Translations under genes and position numbers: made by a program | Part shown: piece by piece, positions 9,773 to 19,099 of the stretch | Numbering within the stretch: position 1 is the first letter of the stretch | Layout: each line of letters starts with the position of its first letter | Origin: Melanopsichium pennsylvanicum | Taxonomy: Eukaryota; Basidiomycota; Ustilaginomycetes; Ustilaginales | DNA: 64,000 nucleotides | Assembly: GCA_900208305.1 (NCBI GenBank) | Contig: OAPG01000001.1 | Span: 248,001 to 312,000, forward strand | Reading direction: 5' to 3' | The notes under the pieces: model-generated | What the model was told of the DNA's origin: nothing | Databases searched by the model: none | Seen by the model: only the letters and a program-made list of their open reading frames with translations

Positions 9773-11356
9773 ATGTCGTCGTCTGCAATGAGGAGGGCGT
9801 CTCCCGCCTTGCTGCTCGTCAGTACCGTTGTAATAGCATTACTGCCTGTCGCAAAGGCGCATGGACATCATGCCCACGGACCTGCCGACAATTCAATCCC
9901 AATCGATTCCGTATTATGGATCCACATCGCCATCCAAACCTTTGCTTGGTTCTTCCTGTTCCCCCTGGCCATGGTTCTAGGCCTGGTTCGCCATCGTCTC
10001 CACGTACCTGTCGCCACCACCTCGCTGCTTCTCACCGTCGGCGGCTATTTCCTCGGTCACGGCCATGGCGGACGCTCCTTCCCGCATACTGCTCATGGCA
10101 CCCTCGCCTCCATCTTGGTTTTCTACCTCGCCGCTCAGACATTCCTCGGAGTCTACCTCAAGCTTCACCTCCAATGGCGTCCAGAAAAATGGATCCGTCC
10201 CACCCTCGTCACCATCCACGGGCTTTTAGGGAAAAGCTTCCCCATCATGGGATGGGTCCAAATGGTATTCGGCGTTTCAACACTGCAATCGTGGTGCTTT
10301 GGCGGCCACCTTGGTCAGTGTCTAGCGCACTACATCATGGGCAGTGCATTCCAGGCGTATGCTGCGATCCTGGTTATTATGATGAAAGCAGGTGGAGACT
10401 GGCTACAGAGGAGGGGCCAGAGCCAAGAGTGGTTTGATAGTTGGGTGATCATGCTGTGGGGTATAGTAAACACGTTCACGGAACATCATGGAGGACCTTG
10501 GACGCACAAGGACTTGCAGCATACGCTCATGGGAGTATTGTGGTGGGCTGGTGGTGCTGTCGGTATCTGGCTTTCTAGAGGTGGTAGACGGAACGTGTTT
10601 CCGAGTATTATCATCATTTTGACTGGGTGGGCAATGAGTGCACACAGCCAAGCATTGATGATCTCGACAATGGTGCACAGTCTATTTGGCTACGCATTGA
10701 TGGGCGCAGGCATCACTCGAATGATTGAGGTATGCTTTGTCCTTCAAGATAAGCCGACGGGGACAACGAGAGAAAGCCCAGAGGTTGCAGTGAGGCACGA
10801 AGAGGCCGTCAACGGCAGTTGGTACCCGATCAGAGCATTCCAATATTTGCCAGCGTACCTGCTGGTTGCGTCGGGGGTGCTCTTCATGTCGGCAACAGAC
10901 GAAGAGCTGCGATGGGCGGATGGTCAGGGAGTGGATCACGTGACATGGAGCTTGATCGATTTCAGTGCGAGCATGCTCATGTTCCTCTGGATCAACGTGC
11001 TTGTTGATCTTTACGTAGGATATGGAGGCAAATATGGGGCTAGCAGAAAGAATGCGATGCATGCGAGAGTGGGAGATAGGGAGGCTCAGGCTAGTAGGTC
11101 ACTGTACGCAAGGCTCAGTATGGGTGACAGTGGCGGTGTGGGAAATGGCGAGGCAGTGGAAGCAGTGGAACATCACGAACTGGATGGAATGAACGGGAAG
11201 AAAAATCTTCATGGCGATGAGGATGGGGATGTGGAGCCTAATCATGTGTTATTTGACGAAGAGGATGAAGATCCGTTTGAGGAGAAGGACGACGATCAGA
11301 GCAGCGGTAGCGGCAGCGGCAGCAGTGGACGCGGGAGGGGACGGATCCAGCTCTAA
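9773..11356 (+). CDS. YTP1: YTP1-like membrane protein (DUF2427 + Ytp1 domains)
   Basis: 527 residues, intronless. A signal-like N-terminus ends in a His-rich stretch (AHGHHAHG). About ten hydrophobic segments follow. The first half matches the DUF2427 cytochrome-b561-like module: HxA-Q-T-F-A-W, an HGHGGRSF-PHTAHGT loop, and the W-x-x-P-x-H-G core. The second half is the Ytp1 domain (MLWGIVNTFTEHHGG; DLQHTLMG; SQALMISTMVHSLFG). The tail is acidic and Ser/Gly-rich, ending in RGRGRIQL. Several conserved His in membrane segments suggest haem or metal ligation, but the biochemical role of Ytp1 proteins is not established. The ATG at 9773 was chosen because it directly precedes the hydrophobic leader; the frame is open slightly upstream without another ATG. 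Family assignment is firm, function is not. Confidence 0.88.
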   Translation: MSSSAMRRASPALLLVSTVVIALLPVAKAHGHHAHGPADNSIPIDSVLWIHIAIQTFAWFFLFPLAMVLGLVRHRLHVPVATTSLLLTVGGYFLGHGHGGRSFPHTAHGTLASILVFYLAAQTFLGVYLKLHLQWRPEKWIRPTLVTIHGLLGKSFPIMGWVQMVFGVSTLQSWCFGGHLGQCLAHYIMGSAFQAYAAILVIMMKAGGDWLQRRGQSQEWFDSWVIMLWGIVNTFTEHHGGPWTHKDLQHTLMGVLWWAGGAVGIWLSRGGRRNVFPSIIIILTGWAMSAHSQALMISTMVHSLFGYALMGAGITRMIEVCFVLQDKPTGTTRESPEVAVRHEEAVNGSWYPIRAFQYLPAYLLVASGVLFMSATDEELRWADGQGVDHVTWSLIDFSASMLMFLWINVLVDLYVGYGGKYGASRKNAMHARVGDREAQASRSLYARLSMGDSGGVGNGEAVEAVEHHELDGMNGKKNLHGDEDGDVEPNHVLFDEEDEDPFEEKDDDQSSGSGSGSSGRGRGRIQL

Positions 11357-11555
11357 TTCTCTTCACACCTCGACCATGTTAGTACCCTTCGTGATCACGT
11401 TCAGCTCTAGCATAACTCCAAAACGTGTATCTAGTCATTTTTGTTCTTTCCATGGATAGAAATGCAGCATGAGACGCATTTGGCAAAGGCTTGCCCAATC
11501 GGGGCTGGTAGGCTGTTGCTTGCATGCTTCCAGCGCGAAAAGCGAACATGAAGGA

Positions 11556-11660
11556 TGTGTGGTACACGACAAGTGCGACCACAAGATGGTTGTGTGGTAC
11601 ACGACAAGTGCGACAACAAGATGAATGTGTGGTACACGACAAGTGCGATAACAAGAATAA
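11556..11660. repeat. Three tandem 35-bp repeats
   Basis: Units start at 11556, 11591 and 11626. Each begins TGTGTGGTACACGACAAGTG and ends with a variable few bases. The first 24 bases are almost invariant and the rest differ at a handful of positions. Each unit contains a small inverted repeat, GTGT-GGT-ACAC. The array lies 200 bp beyond the YTP1 stop and 1 kb before PCT1. Confidence 0.95.
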
Positions 11661-11961
11661 GGGGTCGACTCATCAAGATCGACACCGAAGTGTTCCCTCT
11701 AGCAGCGACGCAACATGCACAACGAAGATCGGGCCAAGCGGTACAAGGGCTTGGTGAGACAGACTCTCCAATCGGGAAAGCTTGCGCTGTTGCCAGAAAA
11801 AGGAAAAGAGTCGAACGTGCGCATGCCGCCTCGCTCCTTGTCTTTCAACGTGGGATCCGCACGGACGCGCTTTCGCAGCCTTGACAACGCCATTTTTCTC
11901 ATCCCGCCCAAGAGCAACAGCGAAATAGAGTTAGAGAGGGTACAGTGGAGAGAGAAGGAGG

Positions 11962-12007
<46 letters not shown>
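11962..12007. repeat. Poly(A) tract, 46 bases
   Basis: Uninterrupted A46 after a purine-rich AGAGAAGGAGG stretch, 650 bp upstream of PCT1. It lacks a transposon body or target-site duplication that I can see. The exact length is at risk of sequencing error. Confidence 0.95.
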
Positions 12008-12010
<3 letters not shown>

Positions 12011-12657
12011 GAAAAGGACCGACGCAATCTCGAAAAGAACAGATTTTGCGTGTGTGTGAGGGAGGGAGCATGGACGGACGGACGGACTGCTTGCTTTTGC
12101 CCAATGAAAGTCGCTCACTCACTCACCCGCACGCGCATCCAACACTTCAACTGGCAGCCGTAGCTTTGCTCAAAGTGGTTAATTGCTTCCAACGCTTCTT
12201 TTCCCCTCTCTTACAGCAACTTTTCAGGAACGTCACGCTGTCATCGTCGTGATCGGATCAACAGACTCATCGACATCTAGGTCACTTTTCTCAGGTGTCG
12301 CGCATCTATCAACCTCCCGCAAGACGACGATACTATCTTCAAAGCGCTGATAAGCCAGAAACGAATATCCTAGCCCTGGGATCAAGTCGAGGCTCGGATA
12401 GCATCCATAGCGATCTTGGCAATCCTGGAAGAGAACACGTTCGGCTCAAGCTCAACTTGCTTCAATTTCCCCCTGCTCGCAAGCATCTTGGCTTCGGATC
12501 AGCAACATCCATAAAGCCGTACGCCTTAACTGACTACCCTTGGGACAGCGCTGGCAGTTCTTATTAACTTGTTATAGACTGAATAGATTCCACTCGAGTC
12601 AGCCTCTTCGCATACGTACAAACTCCGACCTCACTTTTCGCAACGCGACCCTCCAAA

Positions 12658-14694
12658 ATGTCCGGCAGCGGCAGCAGCATCGCCAGCTCTCCAGTGCCGC
12701 CTACCACAGTGCCCGCGACCACATCCTCAGCGGCAGCAGGATCGCAGCACCACTCACATTACAAATCCCAACATCACCATCATCATCACCATCACCATGC
12801 TCACCACACCACTGACTCAGCGCGTCGTAAGAAAAAGCATCTCCCTGCTCAGCTCGCACAGCTCCAGCTCGAGAACGAAGACGACGACGCCAATAATTTC
12901 ATCTCTTCATCACGTGACGCTTCGGAAGAGGACAACGACGAGCAGGAAGAAACCTTCGACGACGATGCCTCCATTGCTTCGCTCCGTCACCATCAGCAGG
13001 GTCCCAGTACGACCTCGCTCTCCAACGTTCCCATCTCTTCGTCACTCTCATCAATCCCACCCAACGACCGCGATCAGGCACTGATCGACTCGGCAGCATT
13101 CCACCAGCCTTCAAAGCTACAACAGCACTCCAAACCTGCCAGAGCGTTTGATGACAGAACGCCTGCGAGCTCAAGCCCGCCTCGTGCTGCTGCCGCATTG
13201 ACTGCTGCTCCTCTTGCAGGCGGCGCCACTGGCTCCCGAGCTGGCCAGCCTGCTGTGCAGCACGGCTTCGTCTCGCCACCTTTGGCGCAACAGCATGCGC
13301 AGCCATTGTCTGAACGCAGAAGAGAAGCATCGTCTGATGACGACGAGCGCTACGTTCGTCCTTCGGTCGGAGCTACCCTCGCTAACGCAAGTGCTGCTCT
13401 TTCCAGCAGCTCTTCCGCCGAGCTTCTGCCCAAAGTCATCGTGGGGCAAAGGCAAGCTGACTCAACGGATGCAAGTAAAACGGCTGGCGCTGGAGCCAAT
13501 CTCAACCTCGGTTCCCTGCCACCTGCCAACACCACGACATCGCAGCCTTTAAACACCGTCAAACCGCAGGCAAGTGCCGCTGATCCGATCGCCATCGCAC
13601 TTTCTGGCAACGCAGCCGCGGCCACACCCAAGGCGCAGCAAGCCGATGACATCTCAGCCGCCCCAGGGCTCGACCCACATGTGCTCAGACAAGCTGTGGC
13701 AGGTGCACCTGCTGCTTCGAAGACGCGCAAGGCCTCTGGTTCGCATCACGCCTCCAATGCTGCTGCCCGTCGAGCAGAGCTCAAGGACGCAACTGGCGAT
13801 GAAGCCGGAAACAACACCGATGGCGCGACCCCTTACGACGGCGATGTCGAGTACGCAGCCCGTACACCCGTCCCTGCTCAGATCGCTGCTGGCTCGTCTA
13901 CCGCTCCTACCCGCGAAGCGTCCATCAAGACCGTTGCTCCGTCGAGCGCCTCTGCCACCAAGAGCACCGCCCCGGCTCCTGCTAAATCGCTCACATACAT
14001 CCAAACGATGAAGAGCCGTCACCCGGACTGCCACCCCCAAGGCGACGACCTGGAAGAAGGTGGGTTCCAGCCTTCCTCCATCCCTTCTGCGGAAGAGATT
14101 CAAGCTTGGGTCAACGAAGCTATCTTCAATCCGGACCCTCAGCGCGATTACTCCATCAACCCGCCCCCCAGGCGATACGATAGTGAAGGTTGTGAACGAC
14201 CCATCCGTATTTATGCTGACGGTGTCTACGACCTCTTCCACTACGCCCATGCGCTTCAGCTGCGTCAGGCTAAGCTTTCTTTCCCCTCGGTCCACCTGAT
14301 TGTCGGAGTAGTGAGCAGCTTCTCTTGCAGCAAGCACAAGAACAAGCCCGTCCTTACGAGTCAGGAGCGCTACGAGTGTGTGCGCAACTGCAGATGGGTG
14401 GATGAAGTGTTGGAGGATGCGCCCTGGGTTGTTGACCAGAACTTAATCGATACGCTCGAGATCGACTACATCGCGCACGATGATCTGCCATACTCCGGTA
14501 TTGGAATGGAAGACATCTATGCTTTTGTCAAGAAACAAGGCAGATTCCTGCCGACGAGGAGGACAGACGGTGTTTCGACGAGTGAGTTGCTGGGTAGGAT
14601 CGTCGAGGTGTATCGGGAAGGAAGCTTGGACGGCAAATTGGTCAAAATTGGGCTCGAGGACCTGACTAGTACGCACGAGTATAAGCATGCATAG
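12658..14694 (+). CDS. PCT1: Choline-phosphate cytidylyltransferase (CCT), atypical
   Basis: 678 residues, intronless. It should make CDP-choline from CTP and phosphocholine, the rate-limiting step of the Kennedy pathway for phosphatidylcholine. The first about 510 residues are disordered and low-complexity (His run near 40-50, Ser/Ala-rich). The catalytic domain is at about 520-665: RIYADGVYDLFH, then LIVGV, RYECVRNCRWVDEV, APWVV, IDYIAHDDLPY and the signature TDGVSTSELLGRIV. Two features are unusual. The HxGH nucleotide-binding motif reads HYAH. The usual S-D after LIVGV reads S-S. The protein ends about 25 residues after RIVEVY, so the long amphipathic membrane-binding helix of animal and yeast CCT is missing or very short. 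Ethanolamine-phosphate cytidylyltransferase is less likely because there is only one catalytic domain. Choline specificity is inferred from overall similarity. Confidence 0.85.
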   Translation: MSGSGSSIASSPVPPTTVPATTSSAAAGSQHHSHYKSQHHHHHHHHHAHHTTDSARRKKKHLPAQLAQLQLENEDDDANNFISSSRDASEEDNDEQEETFDDDASIASLRHHQQGPSTTSLSNVPISSSLSSIPPNDRDQALIDSAAFHQPSKLQQHSKPARAFDDRTPASSSPPRAAAALTAAPLAGGATGSRAGQPAVQHGFVSPPLAQQHAQPLSERRREASSDDDERYVRPSVGATLANASAALSSSSSAELLPKVIVGQRQADSTDASKTAGAGANLNLGSLPPANTTTSQPLNTVKPQASAADPIAIALSGNAAAATPKAQQADDISAAPGLDPHVLRQAVAGAPAASKTRKASGSHHASNAAARRAELKDATGDEAGNNTDGATPYDGDVEYAARTPVPAQIAAGSSTAPTREASIKTVAPSSASATKSTAPAPAKSLTYIQTMKSRHPDCHPQGDDLEEGGFQPSSIPSAEEIQAWVNEAIFNPDPQRDYSINPPPRRYDSEGCERPIRIYADGVYDLFHYAHALQLRQAKLSFPSVHLIVGVVSSFSCSKHKNKPVLTSQERYECVRNCRWVDEVLEDAPWVVDQNLIDTLEIDYIAHDDLPYSGIGMEDIYAFVKKQGRFLPTRRTDGVSTSELLGRIVEVYREGSLDGKLVKIGLEDLTSTHEYKHA

Positions 14695-15004
14695 GCTCAC
14701 GCCTTGCGACAAAATAGCTAGCGTCCATCGGCAACTTCTTTCTTTTGCATCCTGTACTGAGATTGATTGATTGAACGTGCGAGTTGTTCCGTTACGCGTG
14801 TGGCTACCATACAAAAGGTGAGAGGGTGTGACACTTCAAATGTGATGAAATTCCGAGATCCGAAGCAGAAATTTCCAGCAGCACAGTGTGGAGGCTAAAA
14901 TATCGGGGACCGTTCAGCACGTGTCCTCCTTCAACACAAACAACAATCTCCTTTGCGCCTGATGCATCAAGCTTGCTCAAGTGCAATCGGTCCATACGTC
15001 TACC
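14695..15004. other. Spacer PCT1 / MMTAG2-like
   Basis: 310 bp between tandem genes. I see no gene or repeat; it should hold the PCT1 3' end and the next promoter. Confidence 0.5.
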
Positions 15005-15931
15005 ATGTACGCCCCAACTCGAGGCGGAGCCAGAGGAGGAGCAGCCGAATTTAGCTGGGACAAAGTCAAAGAGTCCAAAGACCGCGAATTCTACCTTGGC
15101 AACTCTGTTGCTGCTCCCACCGGTCGCTGGCAGGATGGTCGCGATATCAACTGGTATAACAAAGACTCTTCCTCCTCCTCAAACACTCTGTCCGCTGCTG
15201 ATGAAAGACGAGAGGAATTGAGGAGGATCAAAGAGGCAGAGACAGCTGCGCTGTATGCAAAGCTTGGAAAGCCGCCCCCGCCGACTTTAGGGGAGGTGGG
15301 GCAGAGGCTTGCCAGTGGATCGGCAGCGACGGTGAGGAGAGAGGTCACCGGGCCCAATAGTGCGCCTCTCTCGGAAGTTGAGAGGAAGAAGTGGGGGGAC
15401 GATGGGAGGAGCGGGTTAGACGAGGAGCTGAGTGAGGCGGATAAGAAGTTGGCAAGAAAATTCGCCAAAGAAGAGGTCAGGAGACGCCGCGTTGAAGCCG
15501 GCGAAGACGATCATGACAGTGCGAAGCACAGAAGCAGAAGGGATGGTGGCAGGTATCGTCATTCAAGCCGAAGACACCGCGATGACCCAGAGGATCAGCA
15601 CAGTCACCGTGCACACAAACATCACCACCAATCGAGATGCCACCGAGACGACAAGCGAGACGACAAGCACTCAGAGCAGTCTCGCCATCGCATTGAACGT
15701 TGGAATGGGAGAAGAAGGAGCAGATCACCAGAGCCATCCAGCCATCGTCGGCACCGGAGCAGAGATGATGAAAGTCGCAGCTCAAAGGGCTTGGGATCGC
15801 GGCATGACCGAGAGCACCGACATAATGGGTCCGAGCATGACTCGTCTTCTCATCGCGGAAGCGGACGCGAACGTGAACGTGAACGTGAACGTGATCGTGA
15901 TATTTCCCGTCATCAATCTTATCATAATTGA
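15005..15931 (+). CDS. MMTAG2-like nuclear protein
   Basis: 308 residues, intronless. The N-terminus matches the MMtag domain: TRGGARGGAAEFSWDKVK, then REFYLGNSVAAPTGRWQ, then a GRDINWY motif, residues about 4-60. This is followed by a charged helix ending YAKLGKPPPPTLGEV. In animals the family (C1orf35/MMTAG2) is a small basic nuclear phosphoprotein of unknown biochemical role. The C-terminal half is very rich in Arg, His, Ser, Glu and Asp (SRRHRDD, RSRSPEPSS) like splicing-associated RS-type proteins. It ends in an RE/RD repeat encoded by GAACGT hexamers (about 15869-15900). The ATG at 15005 begins the conserved block directly. An earlier in-frame non-ATG codon was ignored. Domain call firm; role unknown. 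Confidence 0.82.
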   Translation: MYAPTRGGARGGAAEFSWDKVKESKDREFYLGNSVAAPTGRWQDGRDINWYNKDSSSSSNTLSAADERREELRRIKEAETAALYAKLGKPPPPTLGEVGQRLASGSAATVRREVTGPNSAPLSEVERKKWGDDGRSGLDEELSEADKKLARKFAKEEVRRRRVEAGEDDHDSAKHRSRRDGGRYRHSSRRHRDDPEDQHSHRAHKHHHQSRCHRDDKRDDKHSEQSRHRIERWNGRRRSRSPEPSSHRRHRSRDDESRSSKGLGSRHDREHRHNGSEHDSSSHRGSGRERERERERDRDISRHQSYHN

Positions 15932-16498
15932 TTAAAGGACAAGCAGCTCCATGAACGTCATAACTATCTGCTCTATACCCCTCCGATACAGGCCAGCCAA
16001 GCTCTGCCCGCCTGTTTCGCTCTCACACATAAGTACAAATGTTCTTCTGCATAAGTACTGCGTTGCATCTTTTTAAGTTTTCCATATGTTATTCTACATC
16101 GGTGTCGGTCTGTGTGAGCGCGAAAAGTGTCGATCCTGGGTACAAGTAACATCGAAGGTTCTCGCATTAGGCAAAACTAGAAGAAGTGAGCAGTCGCGTA
16201 AAGAACGGCGAGTAGCGCGTTCATATTCAAGACGCGCTCCGCAGGCGCGAATTTTTTTGGGTGTTGATTACCGAACTGAGCCTCCACACGATCAATCCCT
16301 GTCTAACCATCATGCCACTTGCGTAACACCAGACTCTTTCGCACATCATCGGCCCGACCTGTAGACATCTCGCTGCTGCAGTTGCCACATTCATACGGGC
16401 TATACAGCTCTGCAGAGTGATCCAGCATGCTTGAGTAGCACTTTCGGCATCCCTAGGACACCATTTGCTTCATCTCATCCCATCAAGACTCGGCAAAC
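15932..16498. other. Spacer upstream of RAD30
   Basis: 567 bp, no supported gene or notable repeat. It should hold the MMTAG2-like 3' end and the RAD30 promoter. Confidence 0.5.
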
Positions 16499-19099
16499 AT
16501 GGCGTCGCCGAAGAAGGCATCGCGCAGATACGATGTTCGCTTCGATAGCATAGCTTCTGGTAGCTCCGTATTTGAATCGAGCTCGACATCAGCGTCTGCA
16601 TCGTCGTCGATGCCGAACCAAAAGGCAGCGTCGGACTTAACGTTATTGATCGAGCACCTGCTGCCGGATCTTCCCATTGAAGATGGTCGCAGCAATTTAG
16701 TGGACAGAGCACCATTGCTGAAGCCTGCAGATCCGACTCACCAGCAAGTACCAACCCGTACAAACCTCGAGACCATGACACATGGTCAAGGCCCACCTCC
16801 ATGGCCGATTATTACATACAAGCATCTTCTCTCCGCAGGCACGCTCAATCCCACCAACCCGCTGCGGGTCGTCGCACACTGTGATGTCGACGCAGCTTAT
16901 GCTCAGTTCGAAGCGTCTCGCCTCGGACTTGATGCAACCGTCGTACCTATCGCAGTTCAGCAGTGGCAAGGTCTGATTGCAGTCAACTACCCAGCCCGCG
17001 ATGCCGGTGTTTCGCGATTCGAAAGCATCCCTGAAGCTCTCAAGAAGTGCCCCGATCTCCATCTTATACATGTCGCTACCTATGCGCATGGGAGCAACAA
17101 AGCCGACTATCATCCGGATCCCAAGCCAGAAACACACAAAGTCAGTCTAGATCCATATCGTAGGGAGAGCAACAAAATTCTCGCCATCTTCAAAAAGACG
17201 TGTCCACATGGAGCGGTGGAAAAGGCGAGTATCGATGAGTCATACTTCGACCTGACGATTGAGGTACGCAAACTCATGATTGAGAGATTCCCACACCTGG
17301 GCCAGCCTCCTCCGGACGACCCGGCGACCGGGACGAAGGGTATGGATCAGCCCCTGCCTCCACCGCCGAGGTTGGGGCTGAAGCAATGGAAGCAGCTGGG
17401 GTACGTGGTACCAAAGTCGGGTGACGTCGGCAAAGCAACAGGGATTGGGAGACCAGAGAAGGCGGTCGCAAGGGGTGCGTTGCTGGTGGACGCACCGATC
17501 GGGGCCGGCATTGTCTCTGCGCCTCTGCCGGAGCTGCCAGCTACTGCGAAGCAAGAAGATGAACAAACCGAGGCTGAGAATCTAACGAAAGACAAACAAG
17601 CACTACCGGGTTCGTGGGGTTCCGACCAAGACAGACTCACTGACCCTTCATCCAGTCAACCCGAAGACCTCGATTCCGAAGCAGCCCTGTGGGATCGCAT
17701 CGAATATGGCGAGACCACATGGACGGATGTTGCTCTGGCCCTCGGTGCCGAGCTCATGAATCGTGTTCGTCAAAATGTCCTTGATGAACTCAACTACACC
17801 ACCTCGGCCGGCATCGCCTCCAACAAAACGCTCTCCAAACTATGCTCTTCTTGGCGCAAACCTAATGGTCAAACGATCATGCGCCCTTGCTCAGTCGCCA
17901 ATTTCTTCTCTTCTTTGCCATTTCAAAAGATTCGCTTTCTTGGCGGCAAGCTCGGCAACGCTATGGGAATGGAATGGAACTCCGCCACCGTGTCGGATCT
18001 GTGGGAAGTCAATCTGGACGAGATGCAAGCGAAGTTTGGCGAAGAAGCACGCTGGGTATACAATGTTCTCCGCGGCATCGATTACAGTGAAGTCAGGGAG
18101 AGAGTCAACAACCGGACGATGTTAGCGAGTAAGTCGGTCAGACCTGCGATCACAAAGCCGGAAGAAGCGACGCACTGGCTGACAATTTTGGCGACAGAAT
18201 TGGCCATCAGACTGAAGGAGGCCAGGGAGGACAGGATCAATTTGTGGCCGAAGACGCTGGTGCTAAGATACATTAGAGCAGGGAGTGTTCCGAGGAGCAA
18301 ACAGACTGCGTTTCCATTCACAAACCCGAACATTCAAGACGAGCTAGCAAAGGTGATATTGAAGAAGGGGCAGAAGCTCTGGGAGGAGAGTTTGGGGGAT
18401 GCTCTGGGATTAGGGGTAAGTTCGGTCGGATTTGGCGAAGCGAAGGTGCTGACGATTGCGTTGGGTTTTGGAGGATTAGCTGAGGGAGAGGTTGGACAAC
18501 GAGGGATTGCGGGGTTCTTAGATTCAGGAATCTCGAATGTAAGGCCCGCGTCAACAACAGCAGCACCAACAAGACCAGCAGTAGAGGCTGGATTTGGAGA
18601 CCCACCCTCACCAAAAAAGAAGAAACGCAGCAGACTTGACACGATGTTCCAGACCCAGACAAAGCAGCAGGTAATTACCCAGGGACAGCACATCCCAACC
18701 AAGTCATCGGTCACATTGCCCGAACGAGCTCCATGTAACGATCCGACAGAAGGGATTGCTGCAGATAAGGACTCATTGTCAGTATCTTCAGAGGCTGCAA
18801 AAGTGAGTACCGATACATCGGACGAAGTCCATCGAGAAGGATCTCGAGATCCTCAGTGGCGCTGTCCCGAATGCTCTGAGCTCATACAGGCTCATTCTGA
18901 TTCTGCATGGTTTGAAAAGCCTTACCTGGTGGAAAAGCTCAAAGATGAGCATATGGATTGGCACTTTGCTGTATCTCTCTCGCAGGCACCAGCAGCATCA
19001 TGGACAGCATCGCAGCCTGTCGCAGCTTCAAGCAGCAGCAACAGCAACAATGGAAAAAAGAAAAAGCGGGCTTTGGATAAGTTTTTTTCCCGTCGCTGA
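16499..19099 (+). CDS. RAD30: DNA polymerase eta (Y-family translesion polymerase)
   Basis: 866 residues, no introns. It copies past UV dimers and other lesions at stalled forks in the nucleus. Catalytic motifs are visible: HCDVDAAYAQFE (about residues 127-138) with the first acidic metal ligand, an AVNYPARDAGVSRF block, and KASIDESYFDLT (about 242-253) with the Asp-Glu pair. TTSAGIASNKTLSKL and KIRFLGGKLG mark the palm-end and thumb. An insert of about 150 residues, Pro/Gly-rich and acidic, splits the palm between 260 and 410, longer than in yeast or human. The C-terminus has a UBZ3-type zinc finger (CPEC at about 788, then H-M-D-W-H about 816) for ubiquitinated PCNA. PIP-like ends LDTMF (about 718) and ALDKFFSRR (last residues) are for PCNA binding. 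The order polymerase-UBZ-PIP is diagnostic of eta rather than kappa or iota. Confidence 0.95.
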   Translation: MASPKKASRRYDVRFDSIASGSSVFESSSTSASASSSMPNQKAASDLTLLIEHLLPDLPIEDGRSNLVDRAPLLKPADPTHQQVPTRTNLETMTHGQGPPPWPIITYKHLLSAGTLNPTNPLRVVAHCDVDAAYAQFEASRLGLDATVVPIAVQQWQGLIAVNYPARDAGVSRFESIPEALKKCPDLHLIHVATYAHGSNKADYHPDPKPETHKVSLDPYRRESNKILAIFKKTCPHGAVEKASIDESYFDLTIEVRKLMIERFPHLGQPPPDDPATGTKGMDQPLPPPPRLGLKQWKQLGYVVPKSGDVGKATGIGRPEKAVARGALLVDAPIGAGIVSAPLPELPATAKQEDEQTEAENLTKDKQALPGSWGSDQDRLTDPSSSQPEDLDSEAALWDRIEYGETTWTDVALALGAELMNRVRQNVLDELNYTTSAGIASNKTLSKLCSSWRKPNGQTIMRPCSVANFFSSLPFQKIRFLGGKLGNAMGMEWNSATVSDLWEVNLDEMQAKFGEEARWVYNVLRGIDYSEVRERVNNRTMLASKSVRPAITKPEEATHWLTILATELAIRLKEAREDRINLWPKTLVLRYIRAGSVPRSKQTAFPFTNPNIQDELAKVILKKGQKLWEESLGDALGLGVSSVGFGEAKVLTIALGFGGLAEGEVGQRGIAGFLDSGISNVRPASTTAAPTRPAVEAGFGDPPSPKKKKRSRLDTMFQTQTKQQVITQGQHIPTKSSVTLPERAPCNDPTEGIAADKDSLSVSSEAAKVSTDTSDEVHREGSRDPQWRCPECSELIQAHSDSAWFEKPYLVEKLKDEHMDWHFAVSLSQAPAASWTASQPVAASSSSNSNNGKKKKRALDKFFSRR

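Larger units (their letters stand above)
11357..12657. other. Repeat-bearing spacer upstream of PCT1
   Basis: No supported gene. It holds a 3 x 35-bp tandem repeat (11556-11660), a 46-base A run (11962-12007) followed by a GGA/GGAC-rich patch near 12060-12085, and CACT/CTCA-rich sequence near 12115. The right part is presumably the PCT1 promoter and leader. Confidence 0.6.

Noticed and set aside
11699..12118. Frames running through the A46 tract (poly-Lys or poly-Phe)
   Set aside because: They only reflect the homopolymer and have no coding support.
13654..14337. 227-residue reverse frame antisense to PCT1
   Set aside because: Low-complexity Arg/Gly/Ser-rich translation opposite the PCT1 disordered and catalytic regions.
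15432..15935. Alternative forward frame over the MMTAG2-like C-terminus with a Val-Asn repeat
   Set aside because: It is the shifted reading of the GAACGT hexamers and has no start linked to the conserved domain.
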